This document shows, one piece after another, positions 34,078-43,342 of a stretch of DNA of 64,000 bases (the first letter of the stretch is position 1; every line of letters begins with the position of its first letter). The notes under the pieces were generated by a model that was given only the letters and a program-made list of their open reading frames with translations, did no database searches and had not been told where the DNA came from. The DNA lies in contig DASZOC010000078.1 of assembly GCA_035550975.1 (NCBI GenBank), positions 23,054 to 87,053 on the forward strand. The letters run 5' to 3'. A program made the position numbers and the translations under genes. The stretch comes from DASZOC01 sp035550975. GTDB taxonomy: Bacteria; Actinomycetota; CADDZG01; WHSQ01.

Positions 34078-35447
34078 TGGGTCGTGACGGAGGCGAAATG
34101 GAACTCGCCGACCCGCAGCGCGGGTGCGACCGTCGAGCCGAACGACGTGTAGTCCGGAGCGATCGCCACCAGGTCTCGCCCCACCCCCAGCACTGTGCGG
34201 AGCGCGCCCAGAGCCGTCTGCGCGAAGCGGAAGTTGTGCACCGCGCCGGCGAGCTCGCCGTTGCGGATCCTGAAGGTCCCGTCCCGGGTCATCCCGGTCA
34301 ACTCGGTCGCCGGACGGTCGAGGACGTTGACGTAGTGGAAGCGCGTGACGAGAAAGCCGTCGTCGACGTCCGCAACTAGCTCCTCTAGGGTCTTGTCGCC
34401 CGGCTCGAGCACGAGATTGAAGGCGTAGGGCCCAAACTCGCCGGACCCCGAGTTGTGACCGGTCGTCTCGGTCCCGAGCTTCCGCGCCGTCTTGCGGTCG
34501 GTCACGGGTTCGGTCGCGACCCCCGCGTCGATTACCGGCACGCGTCTCTTCGGAGCGCCTTCGAAATCGAACCCGATGCCGACGGAGTCGGGATGGAAGA
34601 CGTCGTCGGCAACGCTGACCGCAGGGGCCGCGACGGGTTCGCCCCTGAGGCTCGACAAGAAGCTCTCTCCCTCGATCACCGATTTCGCACCGAAGCCCAT
34701 GTAGCCGAGGTAGTCGATCAACCCCGCGCTCGCGGACGGCTCCAGGACCACCTCGTAGGTGCCGGGCGCGGCATCGCCGGCTCCGCGCCCTGCGTCGGCT
34801 TTGCCGCGCGCAGAGCGCGCGATCGCGACGACATCCACGGCTTCTGCCTCGTGCGACGACGCTTCGCCCCACCCCGTCGATTCGCCGACATCGATCAGAC
34901 AGGTCGTGTTCGCTCGCGTGTAGGCGTCGAAGCAATCGATCCCTCGCGAGTTGAAGACCGCATAGGCGTGCGCGCCGGTCTGGTAGATGCCCGCGGCGTT
35001 GCCGTCGCCCGCGACCGCGAGGATCTCGCCGACTGCCGCGGCGCGGTCGGCGGGCGTCGCGGCGGCGGTCGCGTCGTCCCAGCGCATCACCGGCTCCGGA
35101 CGTCCGACCTCGTCGGGCGACGCGAGTCCGGGGAATTCCTCATCGGCCACGGACGCCCTCGCGGCCTCGAGAGCGCGACCCGCCGCAGCTCGCAGATGGT
35201 CCTCATCGAGCTGCGTGGTCGAAGACGACGCCGCTCGTTGCCCCACGATGACCGTGACGTTGGCGCGGGTCTCGTTGCGCACCGTGTTCTGGATGATCTC
35301 GGAGTTCGCGTACCGCGTCAGTGAGTCCTCGGAGGCCGTCACGACGACCTCGACCCCGTCGGCGCCGGGGAGATCCAGCACCCGCTCGACCGCCCGCCGC
35401 GCCGCGTCGTGCTCGATCGGCGGCCCGGGACGCGTTGCCGTGCTCAC
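34074..35447 (-). CDS. tldE: TldE/PmbA-family protease subunit
   Basis: 457 residues from a GTG overlapping the tldD stop (GTGA). It is the TldE (PmbA) partner of the TldD/E heterodimer: RYANSEIIQNTVRNETRANVTVIVG at the N-terminus, and the C-terminal GHNSGSG and SFLVTRFHYVNVLDRPATELTGMTRDGTF-like region. It lacks the HExxxH metal motif, as expected for this subunit. With TldD it degrades small unfolded peptides or trims modified peptides in the cytoplasm. Cotranslated with tldD. Confidence 0.92.
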   Translation of the reverse strand: MSTATRPGPPIEHDAARRAVERVLDLPGADGVEVVVTASEDSLTRYANSEIIQNTVRNETRANVTVIVGQRAASSSTTQLDEDHLRAAAGRALEAARASVADEEFPGLASPDEVGRPEPVMRWDDATAAATPADRAAAVGEILAVAGDGNAAGIYQTGAHAYAVFNSRGIDCFDAYTRANTTCLIDVGESTGWGEASSHEAEAVDVVAIARSARGKADAGRGAGDAAPGTYEVVLEPSASAGLIDYLGYMGFGAKSVIEGESFLSSLRGEPVAAPAVSVADDVFHPDSVGIGFDFEGAPKRRVPVIDAGVATEPVTDRKTARKLGTETTGHNSGSGEFGPYAFNLVLEPGDKTLEELVADVDDGFLVTRFHYVNVLDRPATELTGMTRDGTFRIRNGELAGAVHNFRFAQTALGALRTVLGVGRDLVAIAPDYTSFGSTVAPALRVGEFHFASVTTH

Positions 35448-36889
35448 TGCGCGGTTCCGGTCGAGACGTGACGGAAGCGCGTCGGGGACGTCCCGTGGCC
35501 GACCCTCATCGTCTGACCCGGCTGCCCCTTCCCGCAGTTCGGCGTCCCCCACACCCGCCACTCCTCCGGTCCTGCGACGGCATCGAGGTTGCCCCAGAAG
35601 ATGGGGGTGATGCCGGTGTAGCGTGGATCCTTCAGCATCTTGCCGAGCTTGCCGTTCTTGATCTCCCACGCGATCTCGCAGCCGAACTGGAAGTTCTTGC
35701 GCTTGTCGTCGATCGACCACGACTTGTTCGTCGACATGAATATGCCGTCATCGACGTCCGCTATGAGGTCGTCGAGTGTTCCGGTCCCCGGCAGGATGTT
35801 GATGTTCGTCATCCGGATCAGGGGGAAGTTCTCCCACCCCTCCGCACGCATCGTCCCGTTCGACCGGTCGTGACCCATGGTTGCCGCGGTCTCGCGCGAC
35901 GACTGGAACCCGACGAGTATGCCCTCGGAGATCAGGTCGACGCACTGCGCCTCGACCCCCTCGTCGTCGTACGCGAACGTCCCCAGCCCGCCGTCGATCG
36001 TCGCGTCGGACGTCACGTTCATGTGCTCCGATCCGTAGCGGAGGCCGCCGAGATCCGCGATCCCCACGAAGGACGTGCCGGCGAACGCAGCCTCCATCCC
36101 GAGAACGCGGTCGAGCTCCGTCGGATGACCTACCGACTCGTGAAGCTGCAGCATCGTCTGGTGCCCGTCGAGCACGACCGTCGTCGTGGTCGCGGGGCAA
36201 ACGTCGGCGGACAGCAGTGCCACCGCCTCCTCGGCCGTCTCCTCGGCATGCGCGGCAAGATCCATCGCCTCGACCAGTTCGTAGCCCGCGGCGGAGAAAT
36301 GACCCCTAAAAGACCCCGGGTAGGACCGCACCTGGACCTCTCCGTCGAACACGCACGTGGCTTCGATGCCGGCGCCCGTGTGGAAGATCGTCTGCTCGAC
36401 GTCGGTTCCCTCCGACGACAACAACCAGCTCGTCTGGCGCAGGAGGTCCATCGTCCCCCGTCCGACCCTGACCCCCGTCACCTTCTCCATCGTCTCCGCA
36501 GCACCGGTTAGCAGGGTGACCTTGTCTTCGAGCGGGACCTCGAACGGATCCGTGAGGATGGCCGTGGACCAGGTCCCCATATGCGGCGGTTCCGGCACGA
36601 GGTCGACCGGCTTCGTGACCGCGGTAGAGCTGGCGCGCGCGACGTCGGTCGCGAGCGTCGCCACACGGGTTGCCTCCTCCTGCGTCAGCATCGACGACGA
36701 CGCGTAACCCCACGCCCCGTTCACGAGAACCCGGACACCGAACCCTTCGGAGGCGGTCCTGTCCAGCGCCTCGACCGTGGGTCCGCGCACACTCAGCGCC
36801 TCGCTCGTCGACGCCACGCCGCGGGCGTCCGCATACGTCGCTCCGGAGGAGGTGGCGGCGTCGAGGGCCGCTCGCAGCAGGTCTCTCAC
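35444..36889 (-). CDS. tldD: TldD-family metalloprotease
   Basis: 481 residues. The metal motif is HESVGH with H250, E251 and H255, the TldD form of HExxxH; a Cys in GTPNCGKGQPGQ near residue 454 is the usual third-ligand region. N-terminal ribbon ASEGFGVRVLVNGAWGYAS and C-terminal sheet ILPGTGTLDDLIADVDDGIFM are family-typical. It forms the catalytic subunit with TldE, encoded by the overlapping next gene. It starts 10 bases from the M20 peptidase stop, in the same direction. Confidence 0.95.
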   Translation of the reverse strand: MRDLLRAALDAATSSGATYADARGVASTSEALSVRGPTVEALDRTASEGFGVRVLVNGAWGYASSSMLTQEEATRVATLATDVARASSTAVTKPVDLVPEPPHMGTWSTAILTDPFEVPLEDKVTLLTGAAETMEKVTGVRVGRGTMDLLRQTSWLLSSEGTDVEQTIFHTGAGIEATCVFDGEVQVRSYPGSFRGHFSAAGYELVEAMDLAAHAEETAEEAVALLSADVCPATTTTVVLDGHQTMLQLHESVGHPTELDRVLGMEAAFAGTSFVGIADLGGLRYGSEHMNVTSDATIDGGLGTFAYDDEGVEAQCVDLISEGILVGFQSSRETAATMGHDRSNGTMRAEGWENFPLIRMTNINILPGTGTLDDLIADVDDGIFMSTNKSWSIDDKRKNFQFGCEIAWEIKNGKLGKMLKDPRYTGITPIFWGNLDAVAGPEEWRVWGTPNCGKGQPGQTMRVGHGTSPTRFRHVSTGTAQ

Positions 36890-36898
36890 GTCGGGAAC

Positions 36899-38227
36899 CT
36901 ACCGAAGCTCCGCCAGCCGCTCGTACAGTTTTCTCGCCGCCCGGTCCCCCAGCGCGACGCCGGCGAGACGGAAGCTCTCGTCGACGCCGTGGATACCGTC
37001 GGACGGCAACGCGAAGCCGCTCAGCACCGTCGCGATCTTTCTGTCGTGGAACGCCTTGAGCACGGGGATCGACCCGCCGACGCGCTGGAGGGCCGGAGCC
37101 ACACCGCAGGCCTCCTCGAAGGCTTCGATCGCGAGCAGCAGCGCGGGGTGCTTCGGGTCGAACGCGGCGCCGTCCGACCCATCCCAGTTGATGGTGACGT
37201 CCGCGCCTTCCGGGATGGCGCTGCGCAGGAGCCGCTCGGCTTCGGCTCCGATCGCCTGCGCATCTTGACCCGGAGCGAGCCGGATCGAGAACTTGCCTCG
37301 TGCATGCGCCGGGATGATGGTGCGTTTCTGCATGGCATCGCCTCCCGCGATCCCATGCACGTCCATCGACGCATCGGCCCAGTTGCGTTCGTAGAAGTGC
37401 AGAGCCGCATCGGCACTCAAAGGGCGTCCGCCGGCCTCCGCGATCACTTCCGTTCCAGGTGGGAATCCAGCCCACGATTCCAGCTCCTCCTGGGTGGGTG
37501 GAACGATACCGTCACGTAGTTCCGGGCGCAGCCGGCCGTCCCGGTCCGGCATCACCTGCGCGAACAACTGCTGCAGCACGTGCAGTGCGTTCAGTGCAGC
37601 GCCCCCGTACATCCCCGAATGCAGATCGTGTGTCGAGGTGCGCACCTCGACGTCGAATGCGATCAGGCCGCGGACCGCGAGAGTGATCGCCGGAGTATCG
37701 GCATCGAGCATGTCGGAGTCGAACACGATGGCGCAATCCGCACCGCGATCGTCGGCTGCCACCCACTGGAGCGCGCTCGTGCCGCCGACCTCCTCTTCGC
37801 CTTCGATCAAGCAGCGCACGTGAACCGGCAGCTCGCCTCGGGACGCGAGGTCACATGCCGCGTAGAGGACCGGATAGAAGTTCCCTTTGTCGTCGCACGC
37901 GCCGCGGCCGTAGATGCGACCGTCTCGGATCTCCGGCTCGAAAGGCGGGGAGGTCCACGCGTCCACCGGGTCCGGAGACTGCACGTCGTAGTGCCCGTAG
38001 ATCAGAACGGTCGGCGCGCCGGCGTCGCTGCACCGGAGCTCGCCGACGACGAGTGGGTTGCCGAGGTCGGTGATTATCTCGGCTTCCCCCCCGCTGCGCG
38101 CGATCTTGTCGCGCACCCATTCGGCTGCCGTCATCAGGTCCGCCGGGTCGCCGCCGCCCGACGAGATGGATGGGATCCGGATGTAATCGAAGAGTTCCTC
38201 CAAGAGCTTGGGATCCGGTTCGTTCAT
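36899..38227 (-). CDS. M20-family dipeptidase
   Basis: 442 residues. The metal ligands and catalytic residues are visible: H79 and D81 (YGHYDVQ), D112 (CDDKGNF), E144/E145 (GEEEVGG), D168-region FDSDM, and a late His in PSDGIHGVDESF. A dimerisation domain interrupts the catalytic fold, as usual. It hydrolyses dipeptides or acyl-amino acids in the cytoplasm. The start overlaps the stop of the ThDP enzyme (ATGA), and with tldD/tldE downstream the cluster looks like a peptide-breakdown set. Confidence 0.93.
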   Translation of the reverse strand: MNEPDPKLLEELFDYIRIPSISSGGGDPADLMTAAEWVRDKIARSGGEAEIITDLGNPLVVGELRCSDAGAPTVLIYGHYDVQSPDPVDAWTSPPFEPEIRDGRIYGRGACDDKGNFYPVLYAACDLASRGELPVHVRCLIEGEEEVGGTSALQWVAADDRGADCAIVFDSDMLDADTPAITLAVRGLIAFDVEVRTSTHDLHSGMYGGAALNALHVLQQLFAQVMPDRDGRLRPELRDGIVPPTQEELESWAGFPPGTEVIAEAGGRPLSADAALHFYERNWADASMDVHGIAGGDAMQKRTIIPAHARGKFSIRLAPGQDAQAIGAEAERLLRSAIPEGADVTINWDGSDGAAFDPKHPALLLAIEAFEEACGVAPALQRVGGSIPVLKAFHDRKIATVLSGFALPSDGIHGVDESFRLAGVALGDRAARKLYERLAELR

Positions 38228-39834
38228 GCGAGATTCGACGACCGCGGGTAAGCGACCTCCGGATCGGTCAGCACGTTCACGACCGTGGGCTCGCCCGAAT
38301 CGAACGCTCGTTCCAGCGCCGGGCGGATCTGCTCGGGATCGTCCACGAGCTCGCCGCGGCCCCCGAACGATTCCATCATCCGGTCGTAGCGGATCCCGGG
38401 CCTCAGGTCGGCGACGACGTCGTACCCGTAGAGCGCGCGCATCGGGTGCTTCTCGAGCCCCCAGATACCGTTGTTACCGACGACGCATACGACGGGGAGC
38501 TTCAGGCGAACGAGCGTCTCGAGCTCCATCCCGGAGAAACCGAGCGCCCCGTCACCGAACATCACGACGATCTGACGCTCCGGATGCAGGGCACGCGCAG
38601 CCATCGCGTAGCCCGGCCCGACGCCGAGACAACCGAACGGTCCGGGGTCGAGCCAGCACCCGGGCTCGTACGACGGGACCTCACGGCCCGCGTACGACAC
38701 GAAGTCGCCACCGTCGCCGATGACGATCGCATTGCGCTCGAGCAACGGCACCAGCTCGCCATAGATGCGCATCGGATGGATCGGGCTGGCGGACGAATGC
38801 AGCTCCGCCTGCGCCGCGTCTCGTCTTGAATCCTCCTGCTCTCGCAGTGCAGTGATCCACGCCTTCGTGTCCGCCGGCTTCTCGACCGCGTCCGTCAGCG
38901 CCTGGAACGTGCGATCAAGCGGTCCTTCGATCGCGGCGGCGACGTCTACGTGTTTCGCCGTCGGCTGCGAATCGAGGTGCACTACGTTCGCGGCGCCGCC
39001 GAAGTCACCAAATCCGAGGCGGAAGTCCAGCGGCGTCCCTGCGACGATCACGAGATCGGCTTCCTTCAAGCCCTTCGACCGCGCGCGCGAGAATGCCAGC
39101 CGATGATCCGCCGGGATACACCCGCGTCCCTGCCCGTTCATGAACACGGGTAGCTCCGTCGCCTCTATCAGTGCGACGAGCGCGGGCTCGGCGCGATCGA
39201 GATAGACGTTCGATCCCGCGACGACGACCGGCCGGCTCGCTTGCTCGATCAGTTCGGCAACCTGCCCGATCGTGGCGCCGTCCGGGTCGCTCGCAGCCGG
39301 TGGCTCGGGAGCGGTGTCGGGCAGGTCGGTCATGTTGAACAAGACGTCGAGCGGGAAGTCGACGAAGCGCGGGCCCCGCGGAACCGTCCTCGCACGACTG
39401 CCCGCCGCGAAGACCTCCGCGGCGATCGCCGACGTCTCGGTGACGGTTCTGGCCGGCGCCAGCGGGTCGACGAAAGGCACGTGGTCGATCTCCTGCAACG
39501 ACCCCTGCCCCCACCTAAACGACGGTGCGCGGCCCGCGAGAGCAAGCACGGGCGCACAGTTGAACCGGGCTTGTGCGAGAGCACTGATCGCGTTCGTCAC
39601 CCCCGGCCCCGCCGTCACGGCGACGACACCGAGGTCGCGAGACAGCCGCGCGTAACCTTCGGCTCCGAAGCTCGCCGTCTGCTCGTGGCGTGTGTCGATC
39701 ATGCGGATGCCGTCTTGGTGGCAACCGTCGAGGATCGGGAAGATGTGGCCCCCGGTCAGGGTGAACAGGTGCTCGACGCCGAGCGCGCGCAGCGATCGAG
39801 TTACGGCGAGCCCGCCATGGCCTTGCTCCGGCAT
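38224..39834 (-). CDS. ThDP-dependent enzyme (acetolactate synthase/2-hydroxyacyl-CoA lyase-like)
   Basis: 536 residues with the three domains of the acetolactate synthase superfamily. The ThDP-activating Glu is E51 (RHEQTA); the ThDP/Mg motif is FGDGALGFSGMELETLVRLKLPVVCVVGNN. The FAD-domain core of true acetolactate synthase is weak, and the protein resembles 2-hydroxyacyl-CoA lyase, oxalyl-CoA decarboxylase or benzoylformate decarboxylase as much as IlvB. There is no regulatory IlvN subunit nearby, which argues against branched-chain biosynthesis. The substrate is undecided. Coupled to the M20 peptidase by a 4-base overlap. Confidence 0.85.
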   Translation of the reverse strand: MPEQGHGGLAVTRSLRALGVEHLFTLTGGHIFPILDGCHQDGIRMIDTRHEQTASFGAEGYARLSRDLGVVAVTAGPGVTNAISALAQARFNCAPVLALAGRAPSFRWGQGSLQEIDHVPFVDPLAPARTVTETSAIAAEVFAAGSRARTVPRGPRFVDFPLDVLFNMTDLPDTAPEPPAASDPDGATIGQVAELIEQASRPVVVAGSNVYLDRAEPALVALIEATELPVFMNGQGRGCIPADHRLAFSRARSKGLKEADLVIVAGTPLDFRLGFGDFGGAANVVHLDSQPTAKHVDVAAAIEGPLDRTFQALTDAVEKPADTKAWITALREQEDSRRDAAQAELHSSASPIHPMRIYGELVPLLERNAIVIGDGGDFVSYAGREVPSYEPGCWLDPGPFGCLGVGPGYAMAARALHPERQIVVMFGDGALGFSGMELETLVRLKLPVVCVVGNNGIWGLEKHPMRALYGYDVVADLRPGIRYDRMMESFGGRGELVDDPEQIRPALERAFDSGEPTVVNVLTDPEVAYPRSSNLA

Positions 39835-39852
39835 GGCGGCGACAATACTCGT

Positions 39853-40929
39853 CTAGTTGTCTGCGACGACCGAGACCTCTTCGGTTGCGGTTGTCGCGAC
39901 CGACGCGACGTCTTCGATCGGCGGCGCGGCCGTGTCGCCCCTGCCCTGATCGGGTGGCTCGACCTCGGGAGCGACGACGTTCGGAGGATCGGGTTGAGGC
40001 ACTGCACCCTGCGGTGGCGGCGGAAGCGACGGCAACGATGGAGCTTCGTCGGACGCGCCCGACGGGAGCGGGACACCGCCGAGCGTGCGGGTACCGGGCG
40101 ACGCCTTGGTGGCGGGCTTCGCCGCATCCCGTTGCTTGGCAGCGCGCGCTCCTGACCTCGCCGCGGCGCGTGCCGCCACGGGAACGTCCGTGTCGAACGA
40201 GACCGACGACGTCGCGTCCACGAGCTGCGCGCTCGTGTGCATCGAGCCATCCCGGTAGACATCCGCTCCAGCCGCGTGGGTTGGTCGAGACACACCTGCG
40301 TGCGCTTCACGCGGCGTCAACGGAACCGAAACGGCCACCCCGACGCCGAGCATCGTGCACAACAAGCACGAAGTACCTGCGGCAAGAGGATCGCGCACGG
40401 CCACGACCGCCTGCACGACCTCCGTCAGCCTCTTCACCGGCATGAGGATGACGGCCGACACGCGCTCGAGGATCGCGGTCAACTTGCGGCGTGCGCGCAT
40501 GCGGCGCATCTTTTCTCCCGCGTCGACGCCGCCGGAGCCTGGATGCCCGATCTCGGCCAGCAGCACGGCGCGATGTGCCGGGCTCATCTCGGCCAATGCC
40601 GCACGGACACGCGTCAGCTCGACGCGCGCGAGACCGGCCCGCTCCACGTCGTAGGCGTGCGCCAGCTCGGGGAGGTCGGCGACCACGTCTGCGTGCACCG
40701 ACCGCCTGTACTCGTCGCGCAACAGGTTGAGCGCGATCGTCACCGTCAACGCCCACGCCGGGCGTGTCCTGTCGACCGCGTCCCACATCTTGTAGAGACG
40801 AAGCGCCGTCTCCTGGATCAGATCGTCTTGCTGGCTCGGCAGGACCTTCTTACGGCTCAGGAAATGGCGCAGGCGGCGTGCCAGCAACGGCCACTCTGCC
40901 TCGAAATCCCGCTTCTTCTCCGGTGACAT
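39853..40929 (-). CDS. ECF-like sigma factor with transmembrane C-terminal extension
   Basis: 358 residues from ATG 40929 (GGAGGAGA upstream). Sigma region 2 is at ~15-78 (QQDDLIQETALRLYKMWDAV, then LTVTIALNLLRDEYRR) and a region-4-like HTH at ~104-155. A single membrane helix follows at ~184-204 (CLLCTMLGVGVAVSVPL), after which ~150 residues are Pro/Ala/Ser-rich and would be extracytoplasmic. A sigma factor physically tethered to the membrane is odd: release would need proteolysis, or the tail is itself a sensor. No anti-sigma gene is adjacent. The His-rich secreted protein gene lies upstream in the same direction. Confidence 0.75.
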   Translation of the reverse strand: MSPEKKRDFEAEWPLLARRLRHFLSRKKVLPSQQDDLIQETALRLYKMWDAVDRTRPAWALTVTIALNLLRDEYRRSVHADVVADLPELAHAYDVERAGLARVELTRVRAALAEMSPAHRAVLLAEIGHPGSGGVDAGEKMRRMRARRKLTAILERVSAVILMPVKRLTEVVQAVVAVRDPLAAGTSCLLCTMLGVGVAVSVPLTPREAHAGVSRPTHAAGADVYRDGSMHTSAQLVDATSSVSFDTDVPVAARAAARSGARAAKQRDAAKPATKASPGTRTLGGVPLPSGASDEAPSLPSLPPPPQGAVPQPDPPNVVAPEVEPPDQGRGDTAAPPIEDVASVATTATEEVSVVADN

Positions 40930-41009
40930 GGCTCTCCTCCCAGGAGGTTGCCCGGCTGGTGGCGGATCCTTCCACAAGCAAGGCAACCGGTGCCAGATGC
41001 GACATGAGG

Positions 41010-42341
41010 CTACGGCTTCTCTTCAGGTGCGTTCTTCACGGAGCTGTCATAGGTAACGCGCTCCGACACGTCGTGTGTCTCCAGTGACACGATCTGCCAG
41101 AAAACTGACGCAGTCATGTCAAAAGCCGCCACTCCGTAGAAGAACCCGGTCACGGAGTTGCGAGCGATCAGGATGTCCGACTTGTCGAACCCGCGTAACG
41201 AGATCCCCGCGAAACGACCGAGGTTCGACATGGCTCGCGTGACGGCGTCATCACTTTCTTCATAGGCGACCTCGTTGTCGACCAGCTCCAGGTCGACGTC
41301 TACCGAGGAGTACACGCTGATCCCGTGTTGCGTGTCGAACGGCTCACTGTTCATGTCCCGTCTGACGACGATGTCGTTGCGCGAGACCTCGACCGATCCG
41401 CGGTTCGTGTTCGTGTGCCGGTCGTCTCGCGCGTTGAAGTATTCGATCTTGAGCCCGGCTCCGATCAGCTTGTTGTCCGTCAGATGGACCCTCGTCCAGT
41501 GTTGGTGTGGCTTGTTGAGCTCTTGGTTCGTCTCCGACGTCGCGGTCCTGTCGTTCCCACGGTGGTTCGAGTCCGTGTAGACGAGCGCGTAGCGAGCCTC
41601 CGCATGGATCGTGTTGTCGTGGACGAAGACCTCGTGGAACCGCTTCGTGTGATCGGTCCCCATATCGCTCGCGTGACCCTCGTGCTGGCCGTGCTGGTGC
41701 GCGGTCGCAGGGGGGCCGTGGTAGTGGCTCTCGTCGTCGTAGCTCGAACCGTGGTGGTGCCCGTGCAGACGGACCTCCAGATACCCGTACAACGTGTTGT
41801 GGTGGAAATGGGAGCCGTGGAAGCCGTCGAAGTTGACTGCCCGGTTCGTGAAGAATGGCAAGCTCGAGCTCGACTGGCCGACGCGGTTGTAGGCGAACTC
41901 GCCGTCGAAATGCCGTAGCTGGCCGACGACTCGGAAGGTGTTGTTCGTGATCACGCCGCTCGTCGGGGCGCCCGTCCGCCGCACGTTCTGATTCACGCGC
42001 AGGTCGCCGATCGTGTTGTTGACAACCGTGACGCGGTCACCGTTCCAGTTGAGAACCAGCCGGTCGATCGTGTTGTCGACGATCGTGACGTGTTTGTCGG
42101 TATCGGCGATGTTGACCTCGTAGACGTCCCAACCCGAGATGACATAGGGGTCGGCGCGTGTCCCGGACCCCGACCTGACGCCGTTGGCGGGGGTGAACTG
42201 CGCGTCGCCTTTGATCCGGATGGACTGGCTGCGCCGCTCCCGCTGGTCGGCCGCCGAGGCCGGCGCGATCGTCAGCACCGAAACCGCTGCCACGAGTGCG
42301 GCCGTCGTCAACAGCGCGACCCCCCTGGATCTCCCCCTCAT
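41010..42341 (-). CDS. Secreted parallel beta-helix protein with His-rich loop
   Basis: 443 residues with a signal peptide (~1-31, APASA-A). The body is a right-handed beta-helix of the NosD/PbH1 type, shown by repeating asparagine-ladder segments (IVDNTIDRLVL, VVNNTIGDLRV, ITNNTFRVV, VHDNTIHAEAR, LTDNKLIGAGL, VSRNDIVVRR, ARNSVTGF). A loop at ~175-236 is extremely His-rich (clusters HGHHHG, HYHG, HQHGQHEGH), suggesting binding of zinc, copper or nickel. Ligand and role are unknown. It is next to the membrane-tethered sigma factor gene. Confidence 0.8.
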   Translation of the reverse strand: MRGRSRGVALLTTAALVAAVSVLTIAPASAADQRERRSQSIRIKGDAQFTPANGVRSGSGTRADPYVISGWDVYEVNIADTDKHVTIVDNTIDRLVLNWNGDRVTVVNNTIGDLRVNQNVRRTGAPTSGVITNNTFRVVGQLRHFDGEFAYNRVGQSSSSLPFFTNRAVNFDGFHGSHFHHNTLYGYLEVRLHGHHHGSSYDDESHYHGPPATAHQHGQHEGHASDMGTDHTKRFHEVFVHDNTIHAEARYALVYTDSNHRGNDRTATSETNQELNKPHQHWTRVHLTDNKLIGAGLKIEYFNARDDRHTNTNRGSVEVSRNDIVVRRDMNSEPFDTQHGISVYSSVDVDLELVDNEVAYEESDDAVTRAMSNLGRFAGISLRGFDKSDILIARNSVTGFFYGVAAFDMTASVFWQIVSLETHDVSERVTYDSSVKNAPEEKP

Positions 42342-42446
42342 CTCGCCTCCTTGACTAGCGTCGCCCGGACCGGAGCGCTTCTACCGGTACGACCAAAGGG
42401 TACGAAACGGGCATAAAGAGGTAACGGGTCTGGGTAGGGCGAGACC
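42342..42446. promoter_or_regulatory. Divergent promoter region
   Basis: 105 bases between the divergent starts of the beta-helix gene and the membrane-protein gene, containing a locally A-rich patch (gcataaagaggtaa). I could not assign -35/-10 pairs with confidence. Confidence 0.35.
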
Positions 42447-43061
42447 ATGAAGCTCTACGCCGAGGTCGGCTCCTTCCGGACCCGCCAGATCCTGACCGAC
42501 CTTGCCGTGCTCGTCTGGGTCGTGGTCTGGATCCGGATCGGGTTCCGCGTCCACGACCTGGTCGCGAAGCTGGCCGGTCCCGGCCGCGAGATGGAACAGG
42601 CCGGCAACAGCTTCGCCAGCAACCTCGACACCGTGTCGGGCTACGTCCCGGAGCTCCCCTTCATCGGCGGCGCGCTGCGCGCTCCGTTCGCGGCCGCCGC
42701 CGACGGTGGCCGGGCGCTGGAGTCCGCCGGTCAATCTCATCAAGACGTCGTCGCGACCCTTGCCATCTGGCTGGGGGTACTGCTGGCCGCGATCCCGATC
42801 CTCTACATCGCGATCAAGTTCGTCCCGGGCCGGGTCGCGTGGATCCGCGAAGCCGGTGCCGCTACGCGCCTGCGGATCGACCAGGAGGACCTGCAGCTGT
42901 TCGCTCTGCGAGCTATCGCGAGACGGCCCCTCCACGAGCTGCAGCGCGCATGTGCCGATCCGGCGAAGGCTCTCGCGACCGGGGACTACGCTCCGCTGGC
43001 CGACCTCGAGCTGCGAACACTCGGGCTCAGGGCCGAGATCGACGAGCGACCGGGTCGCTAG
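42447..43061 (+). CDS. Two-helix membrane protein of unknown function
   Basis: 204 residues with membrane helices at ~15-40 and ~100-125, an extracytoplasmic loop between them, and a helical cytoplasmic C-terminal half. Its overall plan matches a conserved actinobacterial membrane protein often annotated as hypothetical. No catalytic motif is visible. It is monocistronic and convergent with the kor operon. Confidence 0.75.
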   Translation: MKLYAEVGSFRTRQILTDLAVLVWVVVWIRIGFRVHDLVAKLAGPGREMEQAGNSFASNLDTVSGYVPELPFIGGALRAPFAAAADGGRALESAGQSHQDVVATLAIWLGVLLAAIPILYIAIKFVPGRVAWIREAGAATRLRIDQEDLQLFALRAIARRPLHELQRACADPAKALATGDYAPLADLELRTLGLRAEIDERPGR

Positions 43062-43066
43062 TCCGG

Positions 43067-43342
43067 CTATTCCCCGTCGGTGACGCGGCGGATCTGTCCG
43101 GTATCTCCTACCGACGCGGTCTCGCTGGAGGAGCGTCGTATCACGTCATCCGACTCGTGGTCGTGCGCGGCGGGGTCGTACGTGCGCGCTTCGGACTCCT
43201 GCAACATGCGCCGCGCCGCGACCCGGGCCGCCTCGATGTCGGTGACGCCGCGTTCGGGCTCGCGGAGGATCTTCTGGGCGAGCGCCTCGACCCGCTCGGC
43301 CGACACCTCGATCTCACGCGGGTCGGCACCATGATCCGCCAC
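43067..43342 (-). CDS. Small hypothetical protein coupled to korB
   Basis: 91 residues, hydrophilic and mostly helical at the N-terminus (SAERVEALAQKILREPERG), from a GTG that overlaps the korB stop (TAGTG). The charged second half looks disordered. No family is recognised. Its coupling to korB suggests a role linked to the ferredoxin oxidoreductase, but this is only positional. Confidence 0.55.
   Translation of the reverse strand: MADHGADPREIEVSAERVEALAQKILREPERGVTDIEAARVAARRMLQESEARTYDPAAHDHESDDVIRRSSSETASVGDTGQIRRVTDGE

Noticed and set aside
36306..37475. Minus-strand frame overlapping the M20 and TldD genes
   Set aside because: Arg-rich shadow in another frame of the same strand; the M20 and TldD proteins carry all their catalytic residues.
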